This document shows, one piece after another, positions 34,699-42,933 of a DNA stretch of 64,000 bases. Every line of letters starts with the position of its first letter. Within the stretch, counting starts at the first letter, position 1. Under the pieces are notes generated by a model. It made no database searches. It worked only from the letters and a program-made list of their open reading frames with translations, and was not told the origin of the DNA. A program made the position numbers and the translations under genes. The stretch comes from Cryobacterium sp. PH29-G1 (GTDB lineage Bacteria > Actinomycetota > Actinomycetes > Actinomycetales > Microbacteriaceae): positions 124,001 to 188,000 of the forward strand of contig NZ_JASISY010000001.1 of the NCBI RefSeq assembly GCF_030063365.1, given 5' to 3'.

Positions 34699-36123
34699 AT
34701 GAGCCTTGACACCCGTATCACACGAGACGGTCCGGCGCCCACACGTCGTACCCGTGTCGCGTCGCTGCATCCGGCCTACAAGAAGCGGATGCGGCTGGCC
34801 GACAGCCTGCAGATTCTGTGCGTGGCCTCGGTTGCCGTGGTGATCGCGGTCTTTTTGGCCGACGGGGGAGCGGCCAAGTTCGGCACACCAGCCGACGCCT
34901 TCACCTCGCTCGGAATCGTCGCCGGACTCGTCGGCACCGACCTGCTGCTCGTCATGCTCGTGCTGGCCGCGCGACTGCCCCCGATCGACCGCGCCTTCGG
35001 CCACGACCAGGCCATGGCCGTGCACCAGTCCCTCGGCAAGCCAGCCCTGTATCTCATTCTTGGTCACGCCGGCCTGCTCATTACCGGCTATGCGCTCGCC
35101 GAAAACGTGAATGTGTTCGTTGAGGTCTGGAACATGTTCACGACCCTGCCCGACATGCCGCTGGCCTTTCTCGGCCTGGCCTTCATGATCGGCGTCGTCA
35201 TCACCTCGCTCGTCGTGGTGCGCCGCAAGTTTCGTTACGAGGCCTGGCACGCCGTGCACCTGATTGCCTACCTCTCGGTTTTGGTTGCCATTCCGCACCA
35301 GCTGAGCGTCGGCAACCTACTCGGTGAGGGCGCCATTGCCCGCTATTACTGGCTCGCCCTCTATGTAGCTGTCGCCGGATCCATCATTGTCTTTCGATTT
35401 GTGCTGCCGGTGGCCCGGTCGCTTCGGCACCGTCTGGTCGTGGACCGCGTAGATGCTGTCGCACCGGGGGTCGTCTCGATCACCCTGACCGGCCGAAACC
35501 TGGCCCAACTGCGGGCGACCTCCGGCCAGTTCTTCGTTTGGCGCTTTTGGGCCCACGGCCTCTGGTGGCAGGCGCACCCCTTCTCCCTGTCGTCGGCTCC
35601 GAGCGAGCGCGGTCTGCGCATTACCGTTCGTGGCCTCGGTGACGCCTCGCAGCAGCTGCCCCAAGTGAAGCGCGGTACCCGGGTGAGTTTTGAAGGCCCC
35701 TACGGACTGTTCACTGAGAATGCCCGCACCTCGCCCCACGTCGTGTTGATCGCTGCCGGAATCGGCGTCGCGCCCATTCGTTCCCTGCTCGAAACAGTGT
35801 CGTTCGCACCGGGCAACGCCACCGTTCTGCTGCGTTCGCACTCACTGGGGGATACCTACCTGGTCGACGAGCTCACCGACCTGTGCCGGGTGCGTGGCGC
35901 CGAGCTGCGCATCATCGCTGGGAAGCGGCCCAAGGGCGTCAATACCTGGCTGCCAGCGGATGCGGCCCGGGCCGGCCTCAACCTGCGCAAGATCGTGCCC
36001 GAACTTCAACAATCCGACATCTACATCTGCGGTCCCCGCCCCTGGACCGACGCTGTCGTACGCGATGCCCGTGCCTCGGGGGTTCCCAAGAAGCAGATTC
36101 ACTACGAAAGGTTTGACTGGTGA
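34699..36123 (+). CDS. ferric-reductase-like flavocytochrome (ferredoxin reductase family)
   Basis: A 474-residue membrane protein. Six helices at about 35-240 form a ferric-reductase-like haem domain (conserved His in HQSLGKPALYLILGHAG and YEAWHAVHLIAYLSVLVAIPHQ). The soluble part carries an FAD site (HPFSLSSAP near residue 294) and an NAD site (VVLIAAGIGVAPIRSLLE near 352), ending YICGPRPWTDAVVRDARASGVPKKQIHYERFDW. It moves electrons from cytosolic NAD(P)H across the membrane through haem. The next two genes encode a secreted FMN protein and its flavin transferase, so the likely acceptor is that flavoprotein. Confidence 0.87.
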   Translation: MSLDTRITRDGPAPTRRTRVASLHPAYKKRMRLADSLQILCVASVAVVIAVFLADGGAAKFGTPADAFTSLGIVAGLVGTDLLLVMLVLAARLPPIDRAFGHDQAMAVHQSLGKPALYLILGHAGLLITGYALAENVNVFVEVWNMFTTLPDMPLAFLGLAFMIGVVITSLVVVRRKFRYEAWHAVHLIAYLSVLVAIPHQLSVGNLLGEGAIARYYWLALYVAVAGSIIVFRFVLPVARSLRHRLVVDRVDAVAPGVVSITLTGRNLAQLRATSGQFFVWRFWAHGLWWQAHPFSLSSAPSERGLRITVRGLGDASQQLPQVKRGTRVSFEGPYGLFTENARTSPHVVLIAAGIGVAPIRSLLETVSFAPGNATVLLRSHSLGDTYLVDELTDLCRVRGAELRIIAGKRPKGVNTWLPADAARAGLNLRKIVPELQQSDIYICGPRPWTDAVVRDARASGVPKKQIHYERFDW

Positions 36124-36743
36124 GAGCACGCGCGGTGGCCCTGGCCGCCCTGGCCTCGGTCTCGATCGTCGGTATCGGCTGGCAGTTGGGATCCCAGGCG
36201 ATTGACGCCTCACAGAACCTGGCGTCCAGCACAACCGGAACCGATGCTGCCACGGCGGCAACGGCGGCGGCTGCGCAGGCTGCGGCGACGGCGAAAGCGG
36301 CCGCTGACGCCGCCGCAGCCGCCCAGGCCCAGGCGGACGCGACCAACACGGCGGCATCGGCGCAAGCGGCAGCGGATGCCGCCGCCGCGGCTACGGCAGC
36401 AGCCAACGCGGCGGCGGCAGCCGATGCGGCCGCGACGGCCGCGGCGGCGAGTGCGGCATCGTCGCAGTCCGGCACGTTCGCCGGCTCGGTGGTATCAACG
36501 CAGTTCGGCAACATGCAGGTGTCGGTGACCATCGCCAACGGGATGATCACCGACGTAACCCCGCTGCAGCTCACCAACCGCGGTGGCCGATCGGTGGCAA
36601 TCAGCAACCAGGCCGCTCCGATTCTGCGATCTGAAGTGCTCGCAGCCCAGTCCGCCAGGGTACAGAACGTGAGTGGCGCCACCTATACGACCGGTGGCTA
36701 CCTGCAGTCGTTGCAGTCGGCCCTCGATGCGGCCGGATTCTAG
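36120..36743 (+). CDS. exported FMN-binding domain protein with Ala-rich linker
   Basis: A 207-residue protein. A signal or anchor helix (residues 1-25) is followed by an extremely Ala-rich region (about 35-115) and a C-terminal FMN_bind domain (GSVVSTQFGNMQVSVTIANGMITDVTPLQL). The motif SGATYT at residues 185-190 is the site where ApbE attaches FMN by phosphoester to Thr (Thr188 here, inferred). It sits between the flavocytochrome and ApbE genes, with a GTGA overlap to the first. It should accept electrons outside the membrane. The Ala-rich stretch is probably a rigid or wall-spanning stalk. Confidence 0.85.
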   Translation: MRARAVALAALASVSIVGIGWQLGSQAIDASQNLASSTTGTDAATAATAAAAQAAATAKAAADAAAAAQAQADATNTAASAQAAADAAAAATAAANAAAAADAAATAAAASAASSQSGTFAGSVVSTQFGNMQVSVTIANGMITDVTPLQLTNRGGRSVAISNQAAPILRSEVLAAQSARVQNVSGATYTTGGYLQSLQSALDAAGF

Positions 36744-36753
36744 GGTGCTGAGT

Positions 36754-37650
36754 ATGCGCAGTGACGACGAACGGATGCCCGCCGACTCGCCGGTCGAGCG
36801 CACGCTCCCGGCGCCGACCCTCGCCACGATGGGCACAATCGTCAGTCTGCGGTTGGCCGGCTTCGTCGACGAGCCCGGTTCGGACGGGGGTGCCCGGGCG
36901 CATGCTTTACACCTCGTCGAAAGCATTTTTCGGCGGTGGGACGAGCAGTTCAGCCTGTACCGATCAGACTCCGAGCTGAGTCGAGTCGCTCACGGGGACA
37001 TCCGTTTGACCGAGGCGAGTGAGAGCCTGCGCAACTGCTACGCCCTGGCATTGGATTGGCGGGATCGCACTCTGGGGGTGTTCACACCGCATCGGGCCGA
37101 TGGCGTGATCGATCTCTCCGGAGTGGTGAAGGCGCTCGCCATTGCCGAAGCCGGGGTTGCCCTGACCGAAAGTGGACTCAGTAACTGGTCGATCAATGCC
37201 GGCGGTGACGTTCTGGTGAGCGGCGAGCCGACAGAGCGGTTTGAAGCGTGGGAGTCGGCCGAGGGCGTGATGCCGGTCGGGCATCGGGTGGCCGTTCCAG
37301 CGTTGACGAATCGTCACCCCGAATGGGTCGTGGCGATCGTCAATCCGGCCGATCGCGGTGACGTGATCGCGAACGTGCCGCTGCGGAATGCTCGTCGAGC
37401 CGTCGCCACTTCGGGCAGCGCTGAGCGCGGGGAACATATCTGGTCGGTGCATGCTGGTGAACCGTCGCCGTTTCACCAGGTGAGCGTCTTTGCCGCCGAT
37501 ATCGTCACGGCCGACGTACTCGCGACGGCGATCATAGCCGGCGGCGAGGCAACGCTGGCCGACCTGACCGCGCGTTTTGCCATTGATGTGCTGGCCGTTC
37601 GGCGCGACGGCCGGTTGCTCGCGACTCCGGGCTTGCGCCGGGCCGAATAG
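36754..37650 (+). CDS. apbE: ApbE, FAD:protein FMN transferase
   Basis: A 298-residue enzyme of the ApbE family. The opening TMGTIVSLRLAG, the FTPHRADGVIDLSGVVKALAIAEAGVALTESGLSNWSINAGGDVLVSG block (about 110-155) and the later ATSGSAERGEHIW and ADIVTADVLATAIIAGGE match the family, including the Asp metal ligands near the end. It transfers FMN from FAD to a Thr in target proteins, most likely the protein encoded just upstream. No signal peptide or lipobox is visible, unlike many ApbE proteins, so where it acts is unclear. ATG 36754 is used; GTG 36745 is an alternative. Confidence 0.88.
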   Translation: MRSDDERMPADSPVERTLPAPTLATMGTIVSLRLAGFVDEPGSDGGARAHALHLVESIFRRWDEQFSLYRSDSELSRVAHGDIRLTEASESLRNCYALALDWRDRTLGVFTPHRADGVIDLSGVVKALAIAEAGVALTESGLSNWSINAGGDVLVSGEPTERFEAWESAEGVMPVGHRVAVPALTNRHPEWVVAIVNPADRGDVIANVPLRNARRAVATSGSAERGEHIWSVHAGEPSPFHQVSVFAADIVTADVLATAIIAGGEATLADLTARFAIDVLAVRRDGRLLATPGLRRAE

Positions 37651-37750
37651 TCGTCCCTCGCACGGTTGAAACATGACGCTTGCTGCCCCGTGAAGGCTGG
37701 AGTAGCGTGGCTCGCGAAATGACCGCGCTCGCGGGAGGGAGAGGCAGATC

Positions 37751-38005
37751 ATGAGCGACAGCAGCAATTTTTGGAGTGACGAGGAACGTGAAATAGACGA
37801 GCTCGTGGGTGATTTCGCCGGTGATTTCGCGGGTGATCTGTCGGGTGATCTGTCGGGTGATCTCTCGGGTGATCTCCAGCGAGACAGTGCGCCGGACGAC
37901 GACGCCTCGGTGCGACGGTCGGACGCGGATGACCGGACTGTGGAACTCGATCTGGATGGCGATGCCTACGCCGATCTCGATTTCAGGGACGATGACCGGT
38001 ACTGA
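37751..38005 (+). CDS. 84-residue acidic repeat protein, unknown
   Basis: A small acidic protein with no recognisable domain. It has a good ribosome site (gggaggga) before ATG 37751. Residues about 20-43 are six copies of a GD(F/L)xxx-type tetrapeptide unit (DFAGDFAGDLSGDLSGDLSGD), encoded by 12-base repeats. The rest is rich in Asp, Arg and Ser (DDDASVRRSDADDRTVELDLDGDAYADLDFRDDDRY). The stop lies inside a second array of 16-base repeats. Such proteins may be fast-evolving or not functional; the good start and codon use argue for translation. No ortholog comes to mind. Confidence 0.5.
   Translation: MSDSSNFWSDEEREIDELVGDFAGDFAGDLSGDLSGDLSGDLQRDSAPDDDASVRRSDADDRTVELDLDGDAYADLDFRDDDRY
37808..37879 (+). 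repeat. 6 x 12-bp in-frame tandem repeat
   Basis: Six units of ggtgat(t/c)tnncg-type sequence, 72 bases in total, each encoding four residues. The first two are the TTC/GCC-type variant and the last four the CTG/TCG-type, as if two expansions occurred. Confidence 0.95.
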
Positions 38006-38051
38006 CGATGACCGGTACTGACGACGACCGGTACTGACAGTGACCGCTACT
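37988..38051 (+). repeat. 4 x 16-bp tandem repeat carrying the stop codon
   Basis: Units gacgatgaccggtact, two perfect and two degenerate. The stop TGA (38003-38005) spans the border of the first and second unit, and the same junction recurs in the following units. Period 16, so the repeated TGA falls in changing frames. Confidence 0.95.
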
Positions 38052-38116
38052 GACGACGAGCACAGCTGACGGGGTGGCCGTGGCTGAGAGGTCTCGGATC
38101 GGTGACGGCGGCCCAC

Positions 38117-38632
38117 TCAGCCTCGATCGAGCAGCAGGTGATCAGGGTCGAGTGTGCCGAGTAGACGCTCGCAGATCTCGCTGAGCTGACCGACCTGACG
38201 GGCGGTAAGCGGGTCGAATACCACGGCGCGCACCTCGTTGACGTGCCCCGGAGCGCTGGCAACGACCTTCTGCCGGCCCGTTTCGGTCAGGCTTGCCATC
38301 GAGGCGCGGGCATCCGTTTTTGATGCGCAGCGGGTGAGGAAGCCCTGTGTCTCCAGACGGGTGAGTACGTGTGAGAGCCGGGACAGTGAGGAATTGGTGC
38401 GTGAGGCGAGTTCGCTCAGGGGGAGCGAACGGGCTTCGTTCTCCGAGATCATCGCGAGCACGTAGTACTCGAAGTGGCTCAGGCCCGCGTCACGCCTGAG
38501 CTCAGATTCCAGCCGGGCCGGCAGCAGCATGGTGACCGCGATCAAGCGCAGCCATGCCGTGCGCTCGTCGTCGGTGAGCCACCGGGGCTGTGCGCTGTCG
38601 GGCTCGGACGCGACGGGTTCTGTCATGGCCAC
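38117..38632 (-). CDS. MarR family transcriptional regulator
   Basis: A 171-residue winged-helix protein. ARLESELRRDAGLSHFEYYVLAMISENEARSLPLSELASRTNSSLSRLSHVLTRLETQGFLTRCASKTDARASMASLTETGRQKV contains the helix-turn-helix (about 77-100) and the wing with the conserved DxR motif (KTDAR, near residue 112). It is divergent from the F420-reductase-like gene; a perfect nested palindrome fills the space between the two starts, so it most likely represses that gene and itself until a ligand binds. The stop is followed by about 80 bases without a gene. Confidence 0.9.
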   Translation of the reverse strand: MAMTEPVASEPDSAQPRWLTDDERTAWLRLIAVTMLLPARLESELRRDAGLSHFEYYVLAMISENEARSLPLSELASRTNSSLSRLSHVLTRLETQGFLTRCASKTDARASMASLTETGRQKVVASAPGHVNEVRAVVFDPLTARQVGQLSEICERLLGTLDPDHLLLDRG

Positions 38633-38644
38633 AATCTATCAGGA

Positions 38645-38693
38645 ACTTGACGGTTCAACTAAAATGATTTAGGTTTTAGTTGTTGCTTCAAGT
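38645..38693. promoter_or_regulatory. nested palindromic operator for the MarR regulator
   Basis: Two concentric inverted repeats around one centre: inner 9-base arms CAACTAAAA and TTTTAGTTG spaced by 9, and outer 6-base arms ACTTGA and TCAAGT, each set 5 bases further out. All arms are perfect. A possible -35 (TTGACG at 38647) lies inside it, so binding would block transcription toward 38732. Confidence 0.85.
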
Positions 38694-38731
38694 AATCGAC
38701 TCGGTGCAACGCCAACAGAAAGCGAACCCTC

Positions 38732-39376
38732 ATGACTGACATCGTGATTATCGGCAGCGGCAATATGGCTCGCGGCATCGGCACCCGTGCGGTGGCGGCT
38801 GGACGCAGCGTGCGGATTCTCGGACAGGACCTGCCCAAGGCGGCGGCGCTCGCTGCCGAGCTCGGGGCATCCGTCACGAGCGGCCCGATCGACTTCGCCG
38901 CCGTCGACGGCGACATCGTGGTACTGGCCGTTCCCTATGACGCTGCCCGCACGCTCGTGAGCGGCTATGGTGCCGCGCTTGCCGGCAAAACCGTTATCGA
39001 CATCACCAACCCCATCGACTTCACGACCTTCGACTCGCTGACCGTTGCCCTGGGCACCTCAGCGGCCGAAGAGCTCGCCGAACTCGCCGCTGACGGCGTG
39101 AACGTCGTCAAGGCATTCAACACCACCTTCGCCGGTACTCTCGTCGCCGGTTCCGTGGCCGGCCAGACTCTCGACGTGTTCGTGGCGGGCGAATCCGATA
39201 CGGCCAAGGCCGCCGTGGCATCGTTCGTCACCGACGCGGGGCTCAATCCGATCGATGCCGGCCCGCTGCGTCGTGCTCGCGAGCTCGAGGGATTCCAGCT
39301 GCTCATCATGACCCTGCAGGTCAACCCGGCTCATGCCTCGTTCAACTGGAACACTGCCCTGAAGGTGCTGGTCTAG
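38732..39376 (+). CDS. NADPH-dependent F420 reductase-like oxidoreductase
   Basis: A 214-residue single-domain Rossmann protein. The nucleotide-binding motif IVIIGSGNMARGIGTRAVAAG is at residues 4-24; VVLAVPYDAARTLVSGYG near 70 and KAFNTTFAGTLVAGSVAGQTLDVFVAGES near 127 match the F420:NADP reductase/pyrroline carboxylate reductase-like family. Whether it uses F420 cannot be told from sequence alone. Because a MarR regulator and palindrome control it, a role in detoxification or redox stress is likely. Start ATG 38732; the palindrome lies just upstream. Confidence 0.8.
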   Translation: MTDIVIIGSGNMARGIGTRAVAAGRSVRILGQDLPKAAALAAELGASVTSGPIDFAAVDGDIVVLAVPYDAARTLVSGYGAALAGKTVIDITNPIDFTTFDSLTVALGTSAAEELAELAADGVNVVKAFNTTFAGTLVAGSVAGQTLDVFVAGESDTAKAAVASFVTDAGLNPIDAGPLRRARELEGFQLLIMTLQVNPAHASFNWNTALKVLV

Positions 39377-39421
39377 CAACGGGTCCGGCCGGACCGCACC
39401 GCCCGCGCCACGCCGGTCCGG

Positions 39422-40825
39422 TCAGTCGTTGTCGGCTGAGGCAACCACGTCGAGCGGATGCACGAGCTCGTCCCGCGCCATACCGAACGCGAGCATCGCA
39501 GTAATCGCGAGTACCGGTGGTACCAGTCCGGCAACGAGAAACGCGGGTGCGAGCCCGACGGTCTCGCCGACCGGACCAGCGAGAGCCACCGAGACCGGCA
39601 TGAGGGCGATGGACACGAAGAAGTCCAGACTGGAGACCCGGCCAAGCAGCTCCGATGGAACGCGTCGCTGCAACAGCCTGCCCCAGATCACTCCACCGGC
39701 CTGGAACGCGAATCCGGTCAGGAACAGCGCGAGCACCATCACCCAGAGTTCGGTCGTGAGGCCGATGATCGCCAGCGGAACGCAGCCCAGGCCCCAGAGC
39801 AGGTTCATGATCGTGAGGTAGCGCCGCGGCAGGCGCCGACTCGCCACCAGCAGCGACCCGGCGGCACCTCCGATTCCGAAAGAGGCGAGCACTAGTGCGT
39901 AACCGCCCGCGCCACCTCCGGCCTGGTCTCGGACCGCGAACGGGAGGAGTACCTCGATCGGGCCCATCAGCACGAGGATCAGCAGAGAAAAATAGGAGAG
40001 GGTCCCGAGCAGCCACGGCGTTTTCACCATGTAGAGATAGCCGTCCTTCGCTTCGGACAGAATGCCCCACAGCGGATGCCGTGACTCAGCTCCGGCCCCG
40101 GTTCCGGCCTCCGGATTCGGTGTGCGTCGCCGCTCGGGTGTCGGCTTCATTCGCCAGAGCACGAGCACGCCCAATAACTGCGCCCCGGCGATCAATGCGA
40201 AAGCGCTGCCCGGTGACGCCACAGCCACGGCCGCGCTCGCCGCGGCCGGACCGGCCGCCTGCAGGACGATCGGACGCAGCATGCCCTCAACGCCATTCGC
40301 CGCGAGCAACTGATCGGGCGGAAGGATAGCGGGAAGCAGTGCGGAATAGGCCGGGTAGAAGAATCCCTCCGTCACTCCGAGCAGAAAGGACACGGCGGCG
40401 AGGTGCCAAATCTGCACTGTACCGCTGAGCGCTAGCGCGGCCGCCGCGGCGATACTCACAACCTTGGTGATTTCAATCGCGATCATGATCTGACGCCCGG
40501 GAACACGGTCGGCTACGACCCCGCCGACGAGCACCGCGGCAACGGCCCCGACTGCCGAACCTGTCGCCACCACGGACAGGTCGACGGGTCCTCCGCCGAG
40601 TTCGATGACCTGCCAGACCACGGCCACGATCCACATGCCGGACCCGAACAAAGAAAGTGTCATCGCACCCACGAGTAGGCGATACTGCCCGTCGCGGAAG
40701 GGGTGCAGTGCCCGGGGGAGGTGCCCCGGGGCGGCGGCGCGGTGCACTCGGTGTCGTGCTCGTCGTGCTCGTTGTGCTCGTTGTGCTCGTGCGCCGCCAA
40801 GGGGCGGAGTCGCGGGGCTGCCCAT
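39422..40825 (-). CDS. MFS transporter (exporter type)
   Basis: A 467-residue major facilitator with 12 helices. The first helix LLVGAMTLSLFGSGMWIVAVVWQVIELGG begins near residue 50, preceded by a long basic head of Arg, Ala and His made by 9-base repeats. The VADRVPGRQIMIAIE motif near 110 is the MFS loop 2-3 signature. It resembles enterobactin-type or macrolide exporters (TIGR00900-like), so efflux is likely; substrate unknown. The head could be an extended artefact of a repeat expansion near the start codon. ATG 40825 has only a weak ribosome site. Confidence 0.83.
   Translation of the reverse strand: MGSPATPPLGGARAQRAQRARRARHRVHRAAAPGHLPRALHPFRDGQYRLLVGAMTLSLFGSGMWIVAVVWQVIELGGGPVDLSVVATGSAVGAVAAVLVGGVVADRVPGRQIMIAIEITKVVSIAAAAALALSGTVQIWHLAAVSFLLGVTEGFFYPAYSALLPAILPPDQLLAANGVEGMLRPIVLQAAGPAAASAAVAVASPGSAFALIAGAQLLGVLVLWRMKPTPERRRTPNPEAGTGAGAESRHPLWGILSEAKDGYLYMVKTPWLLGTLSYFSLLILVLMGPIEVLLPFAVRDQAGGGAGGYALVLASFGIGGAAGSLLVASRRLPRRYLTIMNLLWGLGCVPLAIIGLTTELWVMVLALFLTGFAFQAGGVIWGRLLQRRVPSELLGRVSSLDFFVSIALMPVSVALAGPVGETVGLAPAFLVAGLVPPVLAITAMLAFGMARDELVHPLDVVASADND
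40756..40791 (-). repeat. 4 x 9-bp tandem repeat in the MFS N-terminus
   Basis: Four units of gtgctcgtt/gtgctcgtc/gtgctcgtg. They encode Arg-Ala-Gln/Arg triplets at about residues 13-24 of the MFS transporter. The period is a multiple of three. Confidence 0.9.
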
Positions 40826-40920
40826 CGGGGTCTTTCAGATAGGCGGAGCGACCGCTGGGTCGGGTTCTTGGCGGCGAGACTACTACCGGTTCGGAGCATC
40901 GTCTACCGCACGAGACAGGC

Positions 40921-41047
40921 GCCTGTGCCGATACCGTCCTGTGCTTATACCGGCCTGTGCTGATACCGTCTTCTGCCGATGCCGTCCCGTACCGATAGGT
41001 CCGTATCGATAGGTCCGGTATCGATAGGTCCGGTATCGATAGGTCCT
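40921..41047. repeat. degenerate 15-16-bp repeats between the MFS and DUF222 genes
   Basis: Four copies of a cgataggtcc-centred unit at 40991-41047 (spacings 14, 15, 15) follow several older, degenerate 16-base copies of a gataccgtcctgtgct-like unit from about 40921. The array fills much of the 260-base gap 40826-41085; I see no gene in it. Confidence 0.85.
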
Positions 41048-41085
41048 CGACCTATACCGCCGGGCCTACGACGGCAGCTCTTCGG

Positions 41086-42777
41086 TTAGAACGGGGCGGT
41101 GTTCCCGTCGGGTTCGGAGCTGGCGAGATCTTCAAGGTGCGTGAGGTTGTTCCAGATGTCGATGGGGCGTTGTGCGGTGTTGCTCGGTCCGGGGTCGGGG
41201 CCTGGTTCGCTCGCCGTGGTGGTGGGGTGGGGGCTGAGGCGGGTGGCGGGGTGGGTGGCGTAGTGTTTGCCGGCGGGGCTGGTCCAGTTCATGGTGCCGT
41301 CGGGGGTTTGGGTGACGGTCCAGCCGGTTTCGGTTTTGAGTCGGTGGCTGCGTTTGCAGAGGTGGGCGAGGTTGTCCCAACGGGTTTGGCCGTTGTATTG
41401 CCAGTCGTGGGTGTGGTCGATGTCGCTGTGTCTGGCTTGTCGGGTGCAGCCGGGGAATCGGCAGGTGCCGTCGCGAATTTCGAGCCATTTCTTGAGGTCG
41501 GCGGGGACGGTGTAGCGGGTGGTGCCGACGCTGAGCACGGTGCTGGTCTCGGGGTGGATGAGGATGCGGGTGAAGCTTTTTGCGGTGGCGGCGACGCGGC
41601 GGGCGGTGTCGGCGTCGAGGGGGCCGAAGCCGTCGAGGGTTCCGGGTTGCTCGCTGAGGCCCATCAGGGTGAGGACGGGCACGGTGACGTTGACCAGTCC
41701 CTGCACTCCGGCACCGAGGCCGGTTTCGGTCACTCCGGTGAGGAGGAGGTCGACGGCCACGTCGAGGCGTTGCTGGCCGAGGGTGCGGGTGTCGACGGGC
41801 TCGGCGGCGGCGGCGTTGTGCAGGCTGCGGGCGAGGGTGTCGACGCGGTCGTTGATCGCGGCGGCGTCTTCCTGGGTGAGGATGAGTTCGAGGCAGGCCA
41901 TGCCGTCGCGGTTGGGCATGACGGCGAAGCTGCGCGCGTTCAACGCGCTGCGGTGGCGGGTGAGGATGGATTCGGGGTGGGAGAGTTCGCGCACGGTGCT
42001 GGCGCGTTTTTTCAGCTGGTTCACGGTGAGGTCGTCTGCGCCGGTCAGCGCTTCGGCTTCAAATGTTGCTCGGGCCGTGTCGGGTAGGGAGAGGGCGTTG
42101 TTGACGATGACTTCTGCGTGGCGGTAGCTGATGGAGCCGGTGGCGAGGAGGGCGCGGGTGGCGGGAAGTTCGTGTTGCAGCATCGCGCTGACGCAGAGCA
42201 GGTTGCGGGCGGTGTTTTCGTGCACGCGCAGCAAACAGCCCAGTTCGGCGACGAGGCCCTCGGTGGCGGCTTGTTTCTCGGACCAGCGCTGCAACGGACG
42301 GCACTCTTCGCCGGTGTCTTGCGCGTGCTGGGTGAGGAGCGCCCGGGGTAGGGGCCGGCCGGTTTCGGCGGTGCTGGCCACCCAGCGGGCGACGTCATCG
42401 ATCGCGGCCGCCCGTGCGGCATGGGCCCGATTGATGGCCAGGTCGCATTCGCGTACCGCGTCAAGCAGCCGGACCTGCTCCGCATCGACGGGTCGTTTCT
42501 TCCAGTCATCGAGCGAGGCCGCGACCACATAATCGAGCGCCTGCACCCCGGAGATCGTTTTCGTGCCCGCTGAACGGTGCGTCGGCGCCGGCTTACCCGG
42601 CCGGATACCCGCCGCCGCCATCTCCGCCAAATACGCAGCAGTCGCAGCAGTCGCGGCGGCCTCCACAGCATCAGCAGCCCGAGCTCGCTCAGACTCAGCC
42701 TCAGATTCAGCCTCGGCAGCCTCGCCGCGACTCGCCGGGGGCTCAGGGGTGGGAGGTGGATCGTCGTGGATCGCCAT
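41086..42777 (-). CDS. DUF222 domain protein with C-terminal HNH endonuclease motif
   Basis: A 563-residue protein of the actinobacterial DUF222/13E12-type family. The N-terminal 40 residues are Glu/Ala/Pro-rich; a long helical DUF222 region follows. The HNH domain is at about residues 436-480 with zinc Cys pairs (CRFPGC), the catalytic HSDIDHTHDW, and LCKRSHRLK. The tail is Pro/Thr-rich. These genes are often present in many copies and are possibly mobile-intron or restriction-related relics; the role is unknown. On the other strand a long open frame exists, which is a GC-driven shadow. The gene stands alone, flanked by repeat-rich DNA downstream. Confidence 0.87.
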   Translation of the reverse strand: MAIHDDPPPTPEPPASRGEAAEAESEAESERARAADAVEAAATAATAAYLAEMAAAGIRPGKPAPTHRSAGTKTISGVQALDYVVAASLDDWKKRPVDAEQVRLLDAVRECDLAINRAHAARAAAIDDVARWVASTAETGRPLPRALLTQHAQDTGEECRPLQRWSEKQAATEGLVAELGCLLRVHENTARNLLCVSAMLQHELPATRALLATGSISYRHAEVIVNNALSLPDTARATFEAEALTGADDLTVNQLKKRASTVRELSHPESILTRHRSALNARSFAVMPNRDGMACLELILTQEDAAAINDRVDTLARSLHNAAAAEPVDTRTLGQQRLDVAVDLLLTGVTETGLGAGVQGLVNVTVPVLTLMGLSEQPGTLDGFGPLDADTARRVAATAKSFTRILIHPETSTVLSVGTTRYTVPADLKKWLEIRDGTCRFPGCTRQARHSDIDHTHDWQYNGQTRWDNLAHLCKRSHRLKTETGWTVTQTPDGTMNWTSPAGKHYATHPATRLSPHPTTTASEPGPDPGPSNTAQRPIDIWNNLTHLEDLASSEPDGNTAPF

Positions 42778-42933
42778 GCATCCATTATCTCACGAATAGA
42801 ACACAAAAGCGAGACTCGCTCAGGTTTTCATGGCTTGAAGAGTCCCGAGATTAGTAGTTAATTACGAAAAAATCAGGCCTTGCGGGCCCGGGCTTCGGCT
42901 CGCGAATTGACCCTGGTGCAGGCTGTTCGCCGG

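Noticed and set aside
41137..42087. Long open frame on the + strand opposite the DUF222 gene
   Set aside because: The minus-strand frame has the DUF222/HNH motifs; the + frame is Gly/Val/Ala-rich with no domain and is a GC-content shadow.
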